Notes: a model not told the origin generated them from the letters alone. A stretch of DNA of 64,000 nucleotides from R-RK-3 sp963834945 (GCA_963834945.1 CAWIDT010000005.1:558001-622000); one strand, 5' to 3'. Numbered from the stretch's first letter, positions 24,554-36,978 are shown. Translations and numbers: made by a program.

Positions 24554-27440
24554 TCGGCCGCCGTGACCAGCGGCGCGATGCGGCGCGACTGCCGGGCCTG
24601 TTCATCATAGTCCACCTGCCAGTTCGTCGGGCCGTTGGACGGCGAGATCTGCACGGCGGTCACCTTATATTCCGGGCAATTCGTCGCCCAGTCCGAATAA
24701 TCCGTCGTCACCACATTGGCCTGGGTGTCCGGGTGATGGAAGGTCGTGTAGACGACGCCGGGCGCGACCCGCTCGGTGATGTCGGCGCGCAGCGAGGTTT
24801 CGCCGGCGCGGCTGACGAGGCGTACCCAATCGCCGTTCCGGATGCCGCGCTGCTCGGCGTCGTGCGGGTGTATTTCGAGCAGATCCTCCTGATGCCAGAC
24901 GATGTTCTGCGTGCGCCGCGTCTGCGCGCCGACATTGTACTGACTGAGGATGCGCCCGGTGGTGAGAAGCAGCGGGAAGCGCGGGCCGGTCTTTTCATCC
25001 GTCGCCACATATTCGGTGCGGATGAACTTGCCCTTGCCGCGCATGAAGCCGTCAATATGCATGATCGGCGTGCCTTCCGGCGCCTTCTCGTTGCACGGCC
25101 ACTGAACCGAGCCCATTTCGTCAAGCAAGGCATAGGTCACACCGGCAAAACTCGGCGTGGTCGCGGCGATTTCATCCATGATTTCGGACGGATGGCTGTA
25201 ATTCCAGGCCAGCCCCATGGCTTGCGCCAGCCCTTGCGTCACCTCCCAATCGCCGAGGCCGTTTTTCGGGCTCATCACCTTGCGGACGCGGTTGATGCGC
25301 CGCTCGGCATTGGTGAAGGTGCCGTCCTTCTCCAGGAAGGTCGAGCCGGGCAGGAAGACATGCGCGTAATTGGCGGTCTCGTTGAGGAAGAGATCGTGCA
25401 CCACGACGCATTCCATCGCGGCAAGGCCCGCCGCGACATGGTGCGTATCCGGATCGGACTGCAGGATGTCCTCGCCCTGGACGTAGAGGCCCAGGAATGT
25501 GCCTTCGGTCGCGGCGTCGAGCATGTTCGGGATGCGCAGGCCCGGCTCGTCGTCCAGCTTCACGCCCCAGAGCTTCTCGAAAATATCGCGCGTCGCGTCG
25601 CCCGAAATATGCCGGTAGCCGGGAAGCTCATGCGGGAACGAACCCATGTCGCAGGCGCCCTGAACATTGTTCTGGCCGCGCAACGGGTTTACCCCGACGC
25701 CGGGCTTGCCGATATTGCCGGTCGCCATGGCGAGATTGGCGATGGCGATGACTGTGGTCGAGCCCTGGCTGTGCTCGGTGACGCCAAGGCCGTAATAGAT
25801 CGCGCCATTGCCGCCGGTGGCGTAGAGCCGTGCGGCGCCGCGGATCGCCTCCGGATCGACGCCCGCATAGGCGCCTACCGTTTCCGGGCTGTTTTGCGGG
25901 CAGCGCGACGAAGGACGCCCAGTCCTGGAACTCGTCCCAGTCGCAGCGCTCGCGGACGAAGGCTTCATCGAACAACCCCTCGGTGACGATGACATGCGCC
26001 AGCGACGTCACCACCGCGACATTGGTGCCGGGCCGCAGCGGCAGATGGAACTGCGCCTCGATATGCGGCGAACGGACGATATCGGTGCGGCGCGGATCGA
26101 GCACGATCAGCTTGGCGCCGGCCCGCAGCCGCTTCTTCATGCGCGAGGCGAAGACCGGGTGCGCGTCGGTCGGATTGGCGCCGATGATCACCATGACATC
26201 GGTGTCCTCGACCGAGTCGAAATCCTGCGTTCCGGCCGACGTGCCATATGTCTGGCCCAGGCCATAGCCGGTCGGCGAGTGGCAGACGCGCGCGCAGGTA
26301 TCGACATTGTTGTTGCCGAAACCCTGGCGGATCAGCTTTTGCACCAGATAGGTTTCCTCATTGGTGCAGCGCGAGGAGGTGATGCCGCCGACGGAGCTGC
26401 GGCCATGCTGCTGCTGGATGCGGCGGAACTCATTGGCCGTATGGGTGAGCGCTTCCTCCCATGACACTTCGCGCCACGGATCGGTGATCTTTTCGCGGAT
26501 CATCGGGTTGAGGATGCGTTCCCTGTGGTTTGCGTAGCCATAGGCGAAGCGGCCCTTGACACAGCTATGACCGCGATTGGCCTTGCCGTCCTTATAGGGA
26601 ACCATGCGGACCAGCTCGTCGCCGCGCATTTCGGCCTTGAAGGAGCAGCCGACGCCGCAATAGGCGCAGGTGGTAACGACGGAATGCTCGGGCTGGCCGA
26701 TCTCGATCACGGACTTTTCCTGCAAGGTCGCCGTCGGGCAGGCCTGGACGCAGGCGCCGCAAGAGACGCATTCGCTGTCGAGGAACGCCTCGTGCATGCC
26801 GGCCGAGACGCGCGACTTCGAAGCCCCGTCCCTCGATGGTCAGCGCGAACGTGCCCTGCACTTCCTCGCAGGCCCGGACGCAGCGCGAGCAGACGATGCA
26901 TTTGGACGGATCATAGGTGAAATAGGGGTTGCTCTCGTCCTTCGGCATCCATTTGGCGTTGACGGCGCCGGTTCCGGAACCGGAGCGGGCAAAGACGTGA
27001 TTGTCGCCCTGATAGCCGTAGCGCACATCGCGGAGGCCAACGACGCCCGCCTGCGTCTGCAATTCGCAATCGCCATTGGCGGCGCAGGTCAGGCAGTCGA
27101 GCGGATGGTCGGAGATGTAAAGCTCCATCACGCCGCGCCGCAAATCCTTCAGCCGGCCGGTCTGCGTGTGCACAGTCATACCTTCGGCGACAGGCGTGGT
27201 ACAGGAGGACGGCGTGCCGTTGCGGCCGTCGATCTCCACCAGACACAGGCGGCACGAGCCGAAGGCGTCCACCATGTCGGTGGCGCACAGCTTGGGGATC
27301 TTGATGCCGGCTTCCATCGCCGCCCGCATGATCGATGTGCCCTGCGGAACGGTGACATCGAAACCGTCGATGGTCAGTGTGACGGCCTTTTCGGCTTTGC
27401 TCGCCGGTGTGCCGTAGTCGATTTCCTGGATCAGGCCCAT
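24550..27440 (-). CDS. fdsA: NAD-dependent formate dehydrogenase subunit alpha (two frameshifts)
   Basis: The molybdenum catalytic subunit of soluble formate dehydrogenase, about 962 residues after correction. The N-terminus (ATG 27438-27440) carries a [2Fe-2S] domain (CATDMVDAFGSCRLC), a His/Cys cluster segment (DHPLDCLTCAANGDCELQ) and 4Fe-4S motifs (CIVCSRCVRAC, CVSCGACVQACP). The catalytic part has CAYCGVGCSF and a C-terminal molybdopterin dinucleotide domain. The active-site Cys usually seen in this family lies in DTCARVCHSP. Frames change near 26816 (an extra C) and near 25898. Both parts are otherwise perfect, so the enzyme is probably functional and the breaks are sequence errors. Confidence 0.88.
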
Positions 27441-27445
27441 GGGTG

Positions 27446-29002
27446 CTACTCCGCTGCCACGGCAAGGGGGCGTGGCTGAAAGTCTTCGGGGAAATGGTTG
27501 AGCGCGCTCATCACCGGGAACGGCGTGAAGCCGCCCAGCGCGCAGAGCGAGCCGAATTTCATCGTCTGGCACAGGTCGGTGAGCAGCGCGATCTGCTTCT
27601 CCGGCTCCTCGCCGCGTGCGATCTTGTCCGCGACCTCGACGCCGCGCACCGCGCCGATGCGGCAGGGGGTGCACTTGCCGCAGGATTCGATGGCGCAGAA
27701 TTCCATGGCGAAACGCGCCTGCTTCAGCATGTCGGCTGTGTCGTCGAACACCACGATCCCCGCATGCCCGATCAGGCCGTCCCGCTTGGTGAATTCCTCA
27801 TAGTCGAAGGGCGTGTCGAACAGCTCGCGCGGGAAGTAGGCCCCAAGCGGCCCGCCGACCTGCACAGCCTTGACCGGGCGTCCGGTGGCGGTGCCGCCGC
27901 CGATGCCATCGACGATTTCGCCCAGCGTCAGGCCGAACGCCGTCTCGTAAAGGCCGCCATATCTGACATTTCCGGTGATCTGGATCGGGATGGTGCCGCG
28001 CGAACGCCCCATGCCGAAATCGCGATAGAAGGCCGCGCCCTTGTCGAGGATGACGGGCACGCTGGCGAGCGAAATCACATTGTTGACGACCGTCGGGCGG
28101 GCCATGAAGCCTTGATGCGCCGGCAGCGGCGGCTTGGCGCGCACGACGCCGCGCTTGCCTTCCAGGCTGTTGAGCAGCGAGGTTTCCTCGCCGCAGACAT
28201 AGGCGCCCGCGCCAACGCGGATATCCATGTCGAAGGCATATGGCGATCCCAGCACGCGCGGCCCGAGAATGCCGGCGTCGCGCGCGATGGCGACAGCCTC
28301 ATTCATGACCGCGATGGCGTCCGGATATTCCGAGCGGAGATAGACATAGCCCTTGGTCGCGCCCGTCGCGAGGCCGGCGATCGCCATACCCTCGATCAGC
28401 ACGAAGGGATCGCCCTCCATGATCATTCGGTCGGAGAAGGTGCCGCTGTCGCCTTCGTCGGCGTTGCAGACGATGTATTTTTGGGCGCCCGGGGCTTCGA
28501 GCGTGGTCTTCCATTTGATGCCGGTCGGAAAGCCCGCGCCTCCACGGCCGCGCAATCCGGACGCCGTGACGAGCGCCACGATCTCGGCGGGCTGCATCGC
28601 CGACAGCCTTTTGCAGGCCGGCAAGCCCGCCATGCGCTTTGTAATCCTCCAGCGAAAGCGGATCGGTGATACCGCAGCGGGCGAAGGTCAGCCGCGTCTG
28701 ATGCTTGAGGAACGGAATTTCTTCGGTGAGGCCGTGTCCCAGCGCGTGCCAGGCACCGGCGACGAAATTGAAATCGAACAATCCCTTCACATCCGAAGGC
28801 GTGACGGGACCATAGGCAACGCGGCCGTTCGTCGTCGCGACCTCGACCAGCGGCTCCAGCCAATAGGCGCCGCGTGAGCCGTTGCGCACGATGGTCACAT
28901 CCAGCCCGCGCCGCTCGGCCTCACGCGCGATCGCCTCGGCGACCTCGTCGGCCCCGACGCGACCGCGCCGGAATCGCGCGGAATGTAAATGATGGCGCTC
29001 AT
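27446..29002 (-). CDS. fdsB: NAD-dependent formate dehydrogenase subunit beta (two frameshifts)
   Basis: The NuoF-like subunit that takes electrons from the Fe-S chain and reduces NAD at an FMN site; about 518 residues after correction. N-terminal segments MSAIIYIPRDSGAVA and GADEVAEAIAREAERR belong to an NuoE-like domain. The main part shows SGLRGRGGAGFPTGIKW, YIVCNADEGDSGTFSDR (FMN and NAD binding), GAGAYVCGEETSLLNS and the 4Fe-4S ligands ESCGKCTPCRIG. The frame changes near 28957 (a missing base) and near 28610, next to an AAAA/TTTT run. The ATG overlaps the fdsG stop as ATGA. Confidence 0.88.
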
Positions 29003-29478
29003 GTCTGCACCTGTTTGGCGATCCGGTCGATGCGCTCCTCGTCCAGACGCCCGATGACGCGCCCGTCCAGCATCGCGGAGGGGGCGCAAGCGCAAAGCCC
29101 GAGACAATAAACCGGCTCAAGCGTCAAAGATCCGTCGGCGGTCGTCTCGCTCCATCCGATCCCGAGCCGGGCCTGCGCGTGTTCGGCGATGCGGTCGCCG
29201 CCCATCGACTGGCAAGCCTCGGCGCGGCAAAGCTTCAGCACATGGCGGCCGGCGGGCTCCTCGCGGAAATCATGGTAGAAGGTCATCACGCCATGCACCT
29301 CGGCGCGGCTCAAATTGAGCTTGTCGGCAATGACTTTCAGCGCGTCCTTCGGCACGAAGCCGAACTCGCCCTGCACATCATGCAGAATCGGCAGCAACGG
29401 GCCTTCCAGCGCGATGTTCCTGTCGACGATGGCGCCAACCCGTTCGCCGACATCCTGCGGCGCAAGCTGCGCAGCCAT
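28999..29478 (-). CDS. fdsG: NAD-dependent formate dehydrogenase subunit gamma
   Basis: A 159-residue NuoE-like thioredoxin-fold subunit with a [2Fe-2S] cluster. Cysteines lie in LCRAEACQSMG and YCLGLCACAPSAML, and HGVMTFYHDFREEP is the typical helix. The ATG at 29476-29478 follows GGAGG, so a TTG start twelve bases upstream is rejected. It is the first gene of the fdsGBA-fdhD-fdsD operon and lies 95 bases from fdsR on the same strand. Confidence 0.94.
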   Translation of the reverse strand: MAAQLAPQDVGERVGAIVDRNIALEGPLLPILHDVQGEFGFVPKDALKVIADKLNLSRAEVHGVMTFYHDFREEPAGRHVLKLCRAEACQSMGGDRIAEHAQARLGIGWSETTADGSLTLEPVYCLGLCACAPSAMLDGRVIGRLDEERIDRIAKQVQT

Positions 29479-29490
29479 TTCTGCCTCCAA

Positions 29491-29573
29491 TCTGCATTAC
29501 CCCCTCAAGGATTGTGGCCCTTTTGACTCATGTGATCAATACGCCTCTCCCGTTGAGCGATTATAAAAACCTA
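29491..29573 (-). promoter_or_regulatory. Upstream region of the fds operon
   Basis: On the minus strand: TTGATC (29534-29539), a 17-base spacer and CACAAT (29511-29516), a moderate promoter candidate about 33 bases upstream of fdsG. Farther upstream, ATAGGTTTTTATAAT resembles an AT-rich LysR-type box. Neither is proven. Confidence 0.4.
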
Positions 29574-30470
29574 TCAAACATCCTCGCCGAGCTGGGAAAT
29601 CGCTCTCGCTTGTTTCAAGAGCGTGGCGATGATCGGCGTATGCGGCTCCCGATGCGCCGCAATTAGGCCGACCAGGTGCGAGACCTCCGGCTCGATGATC
29701 GGTATCGTCTCGATATCCGCCCATGGGCCAAACGTCTCCACCAGCTTCAGCGGCATGATGCTGACCCAGCGCCCGGTGCGGATGTGCGAAAGCAGCGCGA
29801 CGAGTGAGTCCGATTCCAGCGTCGGACGCGCCGACGCGCCCGCCTCTTCCAGATGATGATTGATGATGCGCCGATTCTGCATCGACGGCGTTAACAGGCA
29901 AAGTGGCAGCGTACTGACCTGCGCCCAGCTCACCCCTTTCCGGCTTATCTGCGCATTCAGCCCCGCGCCGACGAGATGATAGCGCTCGAAATAAAGCGGC
30001 ACGGTCGTCGCTCGGCCCAGGGGCTCGTTTTCGAGATAGGTGATGCCGGCGTCGATTTCGAGATTTTCCAGGAGGGATAGCACTTCGGTCGAGGCGCGCG
30101 AGAGCACCGAAAAGCTCACTTGCGGGTGATGCGCGCTGAAGGGCTCGGTGAGTTCGGAAATCATCGCCAGCGCGGTCGGAATGGCGGCAATCCGGACATG
30201 GCCGGAAAGGCCGTGTTTCGCCGCGCGAATCTCGTCGCGCATCGAGCGGGCGTCGCTGACGATCCTGCGCGCCCATTCCAGCACGCGCTGTCCTTCGGGG
30301 GTAAGGCCGAGAAAGCGCGAGCCGCGCCGCACCAGCATGACGCCGAGCTGGTCCTCAAGCTGTTTGATGGCGGCGGACAAGGTGGGCTGCGCCACGCCGA
30401 TTTCCTCAGCGGCCCGGCCGAAATGCTTCTGCTTGGCCAGCGCGATGAACATTTCCAGCTTGTCGATCAT
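29574..30470 (-). CDS. fdsR: LysR-family regulator, probable fds activator
   Basis: A 298-residue LysR-type regulator: an N-terminal winged helix-turn-helix (FIALAKQKHFGRAAEEIGVAQPTLSAAIKQLEDQLGV) and a C-terminal substrate-binding domain from about residue 90. Homologues upstream of fds operons respond to formate. Here it lies in the same direction as fdsG and immediately upstream, which makes it the likely regulator. The gene name rests on position; the family is certain. Confidence 0.85.
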   Translation of the reverse strand: MIDKLEMFIALAKQKHFGRAAEEIGVAQPTLSAAIKQLEDQLGVMLVRRGSRFLGLTPEGQRVLEWARRIVSDARSMRDEIRAAKHGLSGHVRIAAIPTALAMISELTEPFSAHHPQVSFSVLSRASTEVLSLLENLEIDAGITYLENEPLGRATTVPLYFERYHLVGAGLNAQISRKGVSWAQVSTLPLCLLTPSMQNRRIINHHLEEAGASARPTLESDSLVALLSHIRTGRWVSIMPLKLVETFGPWADIETIPIIEPEVSHLVGLIAAHREPHTPIIATLLKQARAISQLGEDV

Positions 30471-30742
30471 GATGCTGTTCCGCCCTGGTGAGGCGGCGGG
30501 ATTGGTTCCCGCGCGCGGACGGCCGGCGCCGCCTGGGCAGCTACCATGCTGCCCCGCTTTCTCATGTGCCGCAATGCGTTCGGAACGCTCGCTTCATGCT
30601 CCGATTGTCGGGACACATGCACGCTGCCCTTGGAGGGCGACGCAGACCGACCTTTACGCCGCGCCGGGAGGGATCGATGCAACGCAGTGGTGGCGCAAAA
30701 AGCTGGGCCGGGGCGCCGCGTTACCAGCCGATGCGGCCGATA

Positions 30743-31207
30743 TCACGCCGCGTGCGAGGCAGCCGGCTCAGTGAGAACGGCATAAAGCGCCTCTTTCTCC
30801 CGGGATGAGCGGAGCTTTTCCACGGCAGTGGGCTCCCGCATGAGGCGGGAAATCCGGGCGAGCGCTTTCAGATGGTCGGCGCCGGCATTTTCCGGAGCCA
30901 GAAGCAGGAACACCAGATCGACCGGCTCTTCGTCGATCGCATCGAAATCGATCGGTTCTTCCATCCGCGCGAACAGGCCCACAATATGCGTGAGCGCGCT
31001 CATCTTGCCGTGCGGAATGGCGATGCCGTTGCCGACGCCGGTCGAGCCTAGCCGTTCCCGCTGCAGCAGAATGTTGAAGATCTCGTGCTCATCGATGCCG
31101 GTCAGCTTCGCCGCCCGAACCGATAATTCCTGCAGAGCCTGCTTCTTATTGCCCGCCTTCAAAGCTGGGATGACGCCGTAAGGTGTGATCAGATCGCTGA
31201 GATCCAT
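30743..31207 (-). CDS. ptsN: Nitrogen-regulatory PTS IIA protein
   Basis: A 154-residue EIIA-Ntr protein of the nitrogen phosphotransferase chain (PtsP-PtsO-PtsN). The phosphorylated histidine is His66 in GNGIAIPHGKM; other family blocks are LQRERLGSTGVG and FLLLAPENAGADHLKALARISR. It modulates potassium uptake and other systems according to its phosphorylation state. The ATG at 31205-31207 gives the standard N-terminus. It closes the conserved lpt-rpoN-hpf-ptsN gene order. Confidence 0.94.
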   Translation of the reverse strand: MDLSDLITPYGVIPALKAGNKKQALQELSVRAAKLTGIDEHEIFNILLQRERLGSTGVGNGIAIPHGKMSALTHIVGLFARMEEPIDFDAIDEEPVDLVFLLLAPENAGADHLKALARISRLMREPTAVEKLRSSREKEALYAVLTEPAASHAA

Positions 31208-31256
31208 AGTCTTTCCATACGCTCCCTTGGCCACCCGCGTCAGGCCTGGAAAGCCT

Positions 31257-31853
31257 TTAGCTGTTGCGGTCCGCTTGCGCCAAAATTCCTCCAGGGTCGA
31301 TCCAGCCTATATGGCCGTCCTGCCTCCGGTACACAACATTCAGGCGGCCATGGCCCGCATTCTTGAAGATGAGAAACGGCTTGTTCGCCAGATCCATTTC
31401 CATCACTGCGTCGCCGACCGTCAATTCGTGAATGGTCGTCTGCGTTTCCGCGACAATCGCGGGGGCCAGTTCCGTGTCGTCCGCGTCCTGTTCTTCATCG
31501 CTCCGGATCATATAGTCGATCGCGGCAAAATCTGCGGCGCCGTCCCGCGCGGCGGAAGTATGATGCTTCTTCAGCCGGCGTTTGTAGCGGCGCAGGCGTT
31601 TTTCGAGCCGGTCCATCGCCTCATCGACGCTGGCATGGGCATCGGCCGCGATTCCTTCCGACTGCAACGACAACCCGGATGCAAGGTGCACCGTACACAT
31701 TGTGGAAAATTGGCCGTGTTCCTTTTCGACGAACACATTTCCCGATAACCCATGGCTGCCGTATTTTTCGAAAGCTTTGTCGAGCTTTTCCGTTACGTAG
31801 CTCCGAAGAGCGGAACCCAAATTAAGGTTTTTTCCGGTTACTTGAATGGCCAT
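31257..31853 (-). CDS. hpf: Long-form ribosome hibernation promoting factor
   Basis: A 198-residue long HPF. The N-terminal domain (MAIQVTGKNLNLGSALRSYVTEKLDKAFEKY) binds the 30S subunit near the mRNA channel, and the C-terminal domain (ETQTTIHELTVGDAVMEMDLANKPFLIFKN) drives 100S dimer formation in stationary phase. Motif positions and length match the family. It lies between rpoN and ptsN with its own candidate promoter upstream. Confidence 0.95.
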   Translation of the reverse strand: MAIQVTGKNLNLGSALRSYVTEKLDKAFEKYGSHGLSGNVFVEKEHGQFSTMCTVHLASGLSLQSEGIAADAHASVDEAMDRLEKRLRRYKRRLKKHHTSAARDGAADFAAIDYMIRSDEEQDADDTELAPAIVAETQTTIHELTVGDAVMEMDLANKPFLIFKNAGHGRLNVVYRRQDGHIGWIDPGGILAQADRNS

Positions 31854-32206
31854 ATTTATTTTGTGTTTGGCGTGATCAGCAGCGGCCCATCACAGTGCTG
31901 CTCAACGCTGTTGACTTTCAGCCGAAGACAAAGGCCGTCTGCATCCCATCTCGCCCCTCGATAGCTCGGCGGACCCTAAGCCAGTGCTCCGCGGATGTCA
32001 AACATGACCATTATTGTGTTACGAGTTTGACCGCGTGGAAAGAGACAATGCGCTTTATTCTTCACGAAGTTGCATAAGCGTTATCCCTGAGGCTTTTTTC
32101 GTTCCGAGCCAATCGAACCGTGCCCCGGTTCGTTGTCGGTCGCACGGCTCAATGCGAACGGGCATCCGCTTTGCCGGGAGACGGCCCGGAGGACGATCGG
32201 CTCAGC
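31854..32206. other. rpoN-hpf intergenic region
   Basis: About 350 bases between rpoN and hpf, both on the minus strand. Apart from the candidate hpf promoter at 31973-32001 there is no convincing gene. Short AT-rich stretches at 32000-32090 lack coding features. Confidence 0.5.
31973..32001 (-). promoter_or_regulatory. Candidate sigma-70 promoter of hpf
   Basis: On the minus strand, a consensus -35 TTGACA (31996-32001), a 17-base spacer and TAGGGT (31973-31978), about 120 bases upstream of hpf. The -35 box and spacing are strong; the -10 is weak. Confidence 0.5.
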
Positions 32207-33746
<1,540 letters not shown>

Positions 33747-33838
33747 GATCGCGCTTCCACTTCCAACACAAACACCAACCCGATACTGTCGCTCAGCGCA
33801 AAACCTATCCCCTGGGGAACAAGCGTCTGCGGAATGCC

Positions 33839-34667
33839 TTAGCGGGAGAACATGTCTCCCAGATAGACGCGCCTTACTTCCTCATTAGCGACCACCTCCG
33901 CCGGCGTGCCTTCGGTCAGCACCTTGCCATCATAGATGATATACGCCCGATCGATTAGCTCTAAAGTTTCGCGAACATTATGATCGGTAATGAGAACCCC
34001 GATGCCGCGCTGCGTCAAATGGCGCACCAGCGCGCGGATATCGCCGATGGCGATGGGGTCGATGCCCGCGAAAGGCTCGTCGAGCAGCATGTAGGACGGA
34101 CGGCTGGCCAGCGCGCGCGCGATCTCCAGACGCCGCCGCTCGCCGCCCGACAGCGCCATGGACGGGGCTTTGCGCAGCCGCGTGATGCGAAATTCTTCGA
34201 GCAGCGCATCGAGCTGGCGCTCGCGTTCGCGCCGTTTCGGCTCGACCACTTCGAGCACGGCGCGGATGTTCTGCTCGACCGTCAATCCGCGAAATATCGA
34301 GGTTTCCTGCGGCAGATAGCCGATTCCGAGCCTGGCGCGGCGATACATCGGCAGCGTCGGTGACCTCATGCCCATCGATGACGACCTTGCCTTGATCGGG
34401 CTTCACCAAGCCGGTAATCATGTAGAAGATGGTGGTCTTGCCCGCGCCGTTGGGCCCGAGAAGCCCGACCGCCTCGCCTTTGCGCAGCGTGACGCTGGCG
34501 CCGCGTACCACCGTGCGCTGGCCGAAGCTCTTGACCAGTCCGTATGCCGACAGCTCGCCGGCCGGCGCCGGCGCGGGGCGGCGTCTGGGCGCCTGCTCGG
34601 GATGCAGCCGGCGCACCGGCGCGGCGGCGGGGACGGCGGATTGCGCGTTAGGATTATGCCTGTCCAT
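33839..34667 (-). CDS. lptB: LPS export ABC transporter ATPase (one frameshift)
   Basis: The cytoplasmic ATPase LptB of the Lpt bridge that moves lipopolysaccharide to the outer membrane; about 275 residues after correction. An alphaproteobacterial Pro/Arg-rich N-terminal extension precedes Walker A GLLGPNGAGKTT. The frame changes near 34357 after VVIDGHEVT. The second part begins LPMYRRARLGIGYLPQE and includes signature LSGGERRRLEIARAL and Walker B YMLLDEPFAGIDP. The ATG at 34665-34667 (or 34674-34676) is the likely start. Confidence 0.92.
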
Positions 34668-34693
34668 GATCGCCATGTGAGAGCCAGCCGAAT

Positions 34694-35511
34694 TTAGGCA
34701 CGCCATTTGCATAGACCATAGTGCCAATGGCGCGAAAGGTTAATGCGAATTTTGTCGCGGGAAGAAGTCTTATACGAGGCGCGGTCGTGCGGCCCGCGGC
34801 CATCGGCCGCGTTCAATTCGGCTTTTTCGGCGTCCGGCTTTACCTTGGACTTCTCGGGCCTCGATTTGGGCGTGAAGATGGCCCTCAGTCTTTCGGTGGG
34901 GGCGCCGGCGGCTTTGTCGCCGGCGGTATCGAAGCGGCTGAGGCCGGTATTGAGGTCGATGACCAGCTTGGTGCCCTTGATCGTGTTGGTGCCTTGCGTC
35001 AGCACCACGTCGCCGCCGATGGTCACGAGCTGCTTCTTGACCTCGAAAACGGCCCAGTCGCTGGTCGTGGTCTGATTGTCCTTCGTGGTGATCAGCACCT
35101 TGCCCTTGGCGTCGATCTGCGTGATATCGGCGCCGCCGCCCGGAACCAGAGGATTGGTGGCCGGAGTGACGCTGGGGGGAGTCGGCCGGGCCTTCTTTGC
35201 GGACGCTGCGGCGGTCGATGGGGCCGCGGCCGGGTCCTTCTTGGCTGCGGTATAGGTCACCTGGAGTTCCTTGGCGCGAATGTTGAAATCGCCCTGGGTG
35301 GCCGAAACATTGCCCTTGAACGTGGCGAGCTTCTTCTTGTCGTCCACCTCCAGCGCATCGGATTCGATGTCGATCGGCTTGTCGGCATTGGCGGAATAGC
35401 TGGTGCCCAGGCTGCTGCCCGGCGCCTGCGCCCATGCCGGCAGGCTCCAAAAGACGAGCCGAGGAGCAGCATAAGGCGCGCCGTAAAACCCGGCCGCCAA
35501 CCGCACATCAT
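34694..35511 (-). CDS. lptA: LPS transport periplasmic protein LptA (one frameshift)
   Basis: The periplasmic bridge protein LptA, about 272 residues after correction. The ATGATG start at 35506-35511 overlaps the lptC stop. The signal peptide reads MMCGWRPGFTARLMLLLGSS and then needs one added T in a TTTT run (35449-35452) to continue SLPAWAQAPGSS. The mature OstA-type repeats include PIDIESDALEVDDKKKLATFKGNVSATQGDF and DITQIDAKGKVLITTKDNQ. A Lys/Ala/Pro-rich insert near residue 100 is typical of Rhizobiales. The homopolymer position favours a read error. Confidence 0.88.
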
Positions 35512-36202
35512 TTTGGACCATTGTCCGCCCCCTTCGGCTTGCGCAGCATGTGGACTTTGACATTGCCTTCGAATATGGCGCGCCCCTCCGCCGTATACAG
35601 CGTCATGGATTGCGCCTTGATGGTCGTGTCGTGGAAGGCCAGATCCACCGGATCGTGGGAGATCAGCTTATGCTCCTGCATATAGGCGACCGCGGTTTTC
35701 AGCGTTCCCGACATGCCGGCATCGCCGCCGATCAACACGCCATTGTCGAAGGTCAGCTCTTCCAGCTTGGATTGATAGATTCCGGTCGGGGCCGTCAAGG
35801 TGGTTTTCTCGCCGGCCTTCGAGGTAATATCGGCGGAAATGGTGACCAGGTTCATCAATTCGGGGTTTTTCGCCTGCTGAGTGGCGTGATCCGCCCTGAT
35901 GTCATAGACGCCGTACTTCTCATTGACGCCCTTCATCCGCGGGTTGACCATCTTCAGCCCGCCCGACGTCACCACGACATCGTCGACGGACGCCTCGCCG
36001 CTCCTTCGTTTTGATCGCGAGCCGGGAGGGCAGGAAATAGAGGCCCGCCGCGCATAAGGCCGCAAGGGGAAGCAGCCAGGCGCAGCACTCTGACGCGTGC
36101 GCTGTGCCGTTTCGCCGCGCGAAACGCCTTGGTGCGGTCGCCGCCGCTCGGCAGGGCAGCAAATCTCGTGCCCGCATGCCGGATGTCCGATTGCATGGCC
36201 AT
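35508..36202 (-). CDS. lptC: LPS export protein LptC (two frameshifts)
   Basis: The inner-membrane-anchored LptC subunit, about 230 residues after correction. The N-terminus KAFRAAKRHSARVRVLR is in one frame, the transmembrane helix WLLPLAALCAAGLYFLPSR in a second (change near 36084, an extra C) and the periplasmic domain EASVDDVVVTSGGLKMVNPRMKG in a third (change near 36002). The last part continues undisturbed to AEGRAIFEGNVKVHML. The ATG at 36200-36202 is the probable start. The order lptC-lptA-lptB matches other alphaproteobacteria. Confidence 0.85.
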
Positions 36203-36327
36203 GTCTGCCTGATGGGTCCTTTTTCGCGCGCGGCTACTGCCATGCGAGGGGTGATCAAGGCGCCGCACCCTAGCATAGGGCTAATGCGGCGCATAATAAT
36301 GATGAGCGCCGAAATCTCGCGGCCATC

Positions 36328-36936
36328 TCAGTGCGCAAAGATCTCTTCCTGGTCCCAGCCGAGCAGGTCGAGCCGCGCCCGCATCGGCAGAAAACGGAAG
36401 CAGGCCTCGGCAATGCCGCGCCGCCCCTCGCGGTCGATCAGCTCGTCGAAAATCGCCTTCAGCCGGTGCAGATGCAGCACGTCCGAGGCGGCATAGGCGA
36501 GTTGCTCCTCGGTGAGCTGGCTGGCGCCCCAATCGGAGGTTTGCTGCTGCTTGGAGATCTCCACGCCCAGAAGCTCGCGGCACAGATCGCGCAGGCCGTG
36601 GCGGTCGGTATAGGTGCGGGTGAGCTTGGAGGCGATCTTGGTGCAATAGACGGGCGCGGTGAGCACGCCGAGATATTGCTGGAACATCGCAATGTCGAAG
36701 CGGCCGTAATGAAACAGCTTCGTCACGGCGGGGTCGGCGAGCAGCCGCACCAGATTGGGCGCGTCGTAGGCGTGGTCGAACTGGACCAGATGCGCGTTGC
36801 CGTCGCCGCCTGAAAGCTGAACGAGGCACAGGCGGTCGCGGTGCGGGTCCAGCCCCATGGTTTCGGAATCGATTGCGACGATGTCGCCGAAGGTCAGCCC
36901 CTCGGGCAGGTCGCCCTTATGCAGTGTGATGCTCAT
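36328..36936 (-). CDS. rnd: Ribonuclease D-like 3'-5' exonuclease
   Basis: A 202-residue DEDDy-type exonuclease: Exo I IAIDSETMGL, Exo II HYGRFDIAMFQQY and Exo III QLAYAASDVLHL. It lacks the C-terminal HRDC domain of the longer RNase D and matches the short alphaproteobacterial form encoded upstream of the lptC operon. It probably trims stable RNA 3' ends. The frame is intact, unlike its neighbours. Confidence 0.9.
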   Translation of the reverse strand: MSITLHKGDLPEGLTFGDIVAIDSETMGLDPHRDRLCLVQLSGGDGNAHLVQFDHAYDAPNLVRLLADPAVTKLFHYGRFDIAMFQQYLGVLTAPVYCTKIASKLTRTYTDRHGLRDLCRELLGVEISKQQQTSDWGASQLTEEQLAYAASDVLHLHRLKAIFDELIDREGRRGIAEACFRFLPMRARLDLLGWDQEEIFAH

Positions 36937-36978
36937 GGCGCGCTTATATCATATGCGGGCGCCGGCGCCATGATCGGC

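Noticed and set aside
24550..29002. Programmed ribosomal frameshifting in fdsA and fdsB.
   Set aside because: The breaks occur at different sites without slippery heptamers or pseudoknots, and similar breaks appear in many unrelated genes.
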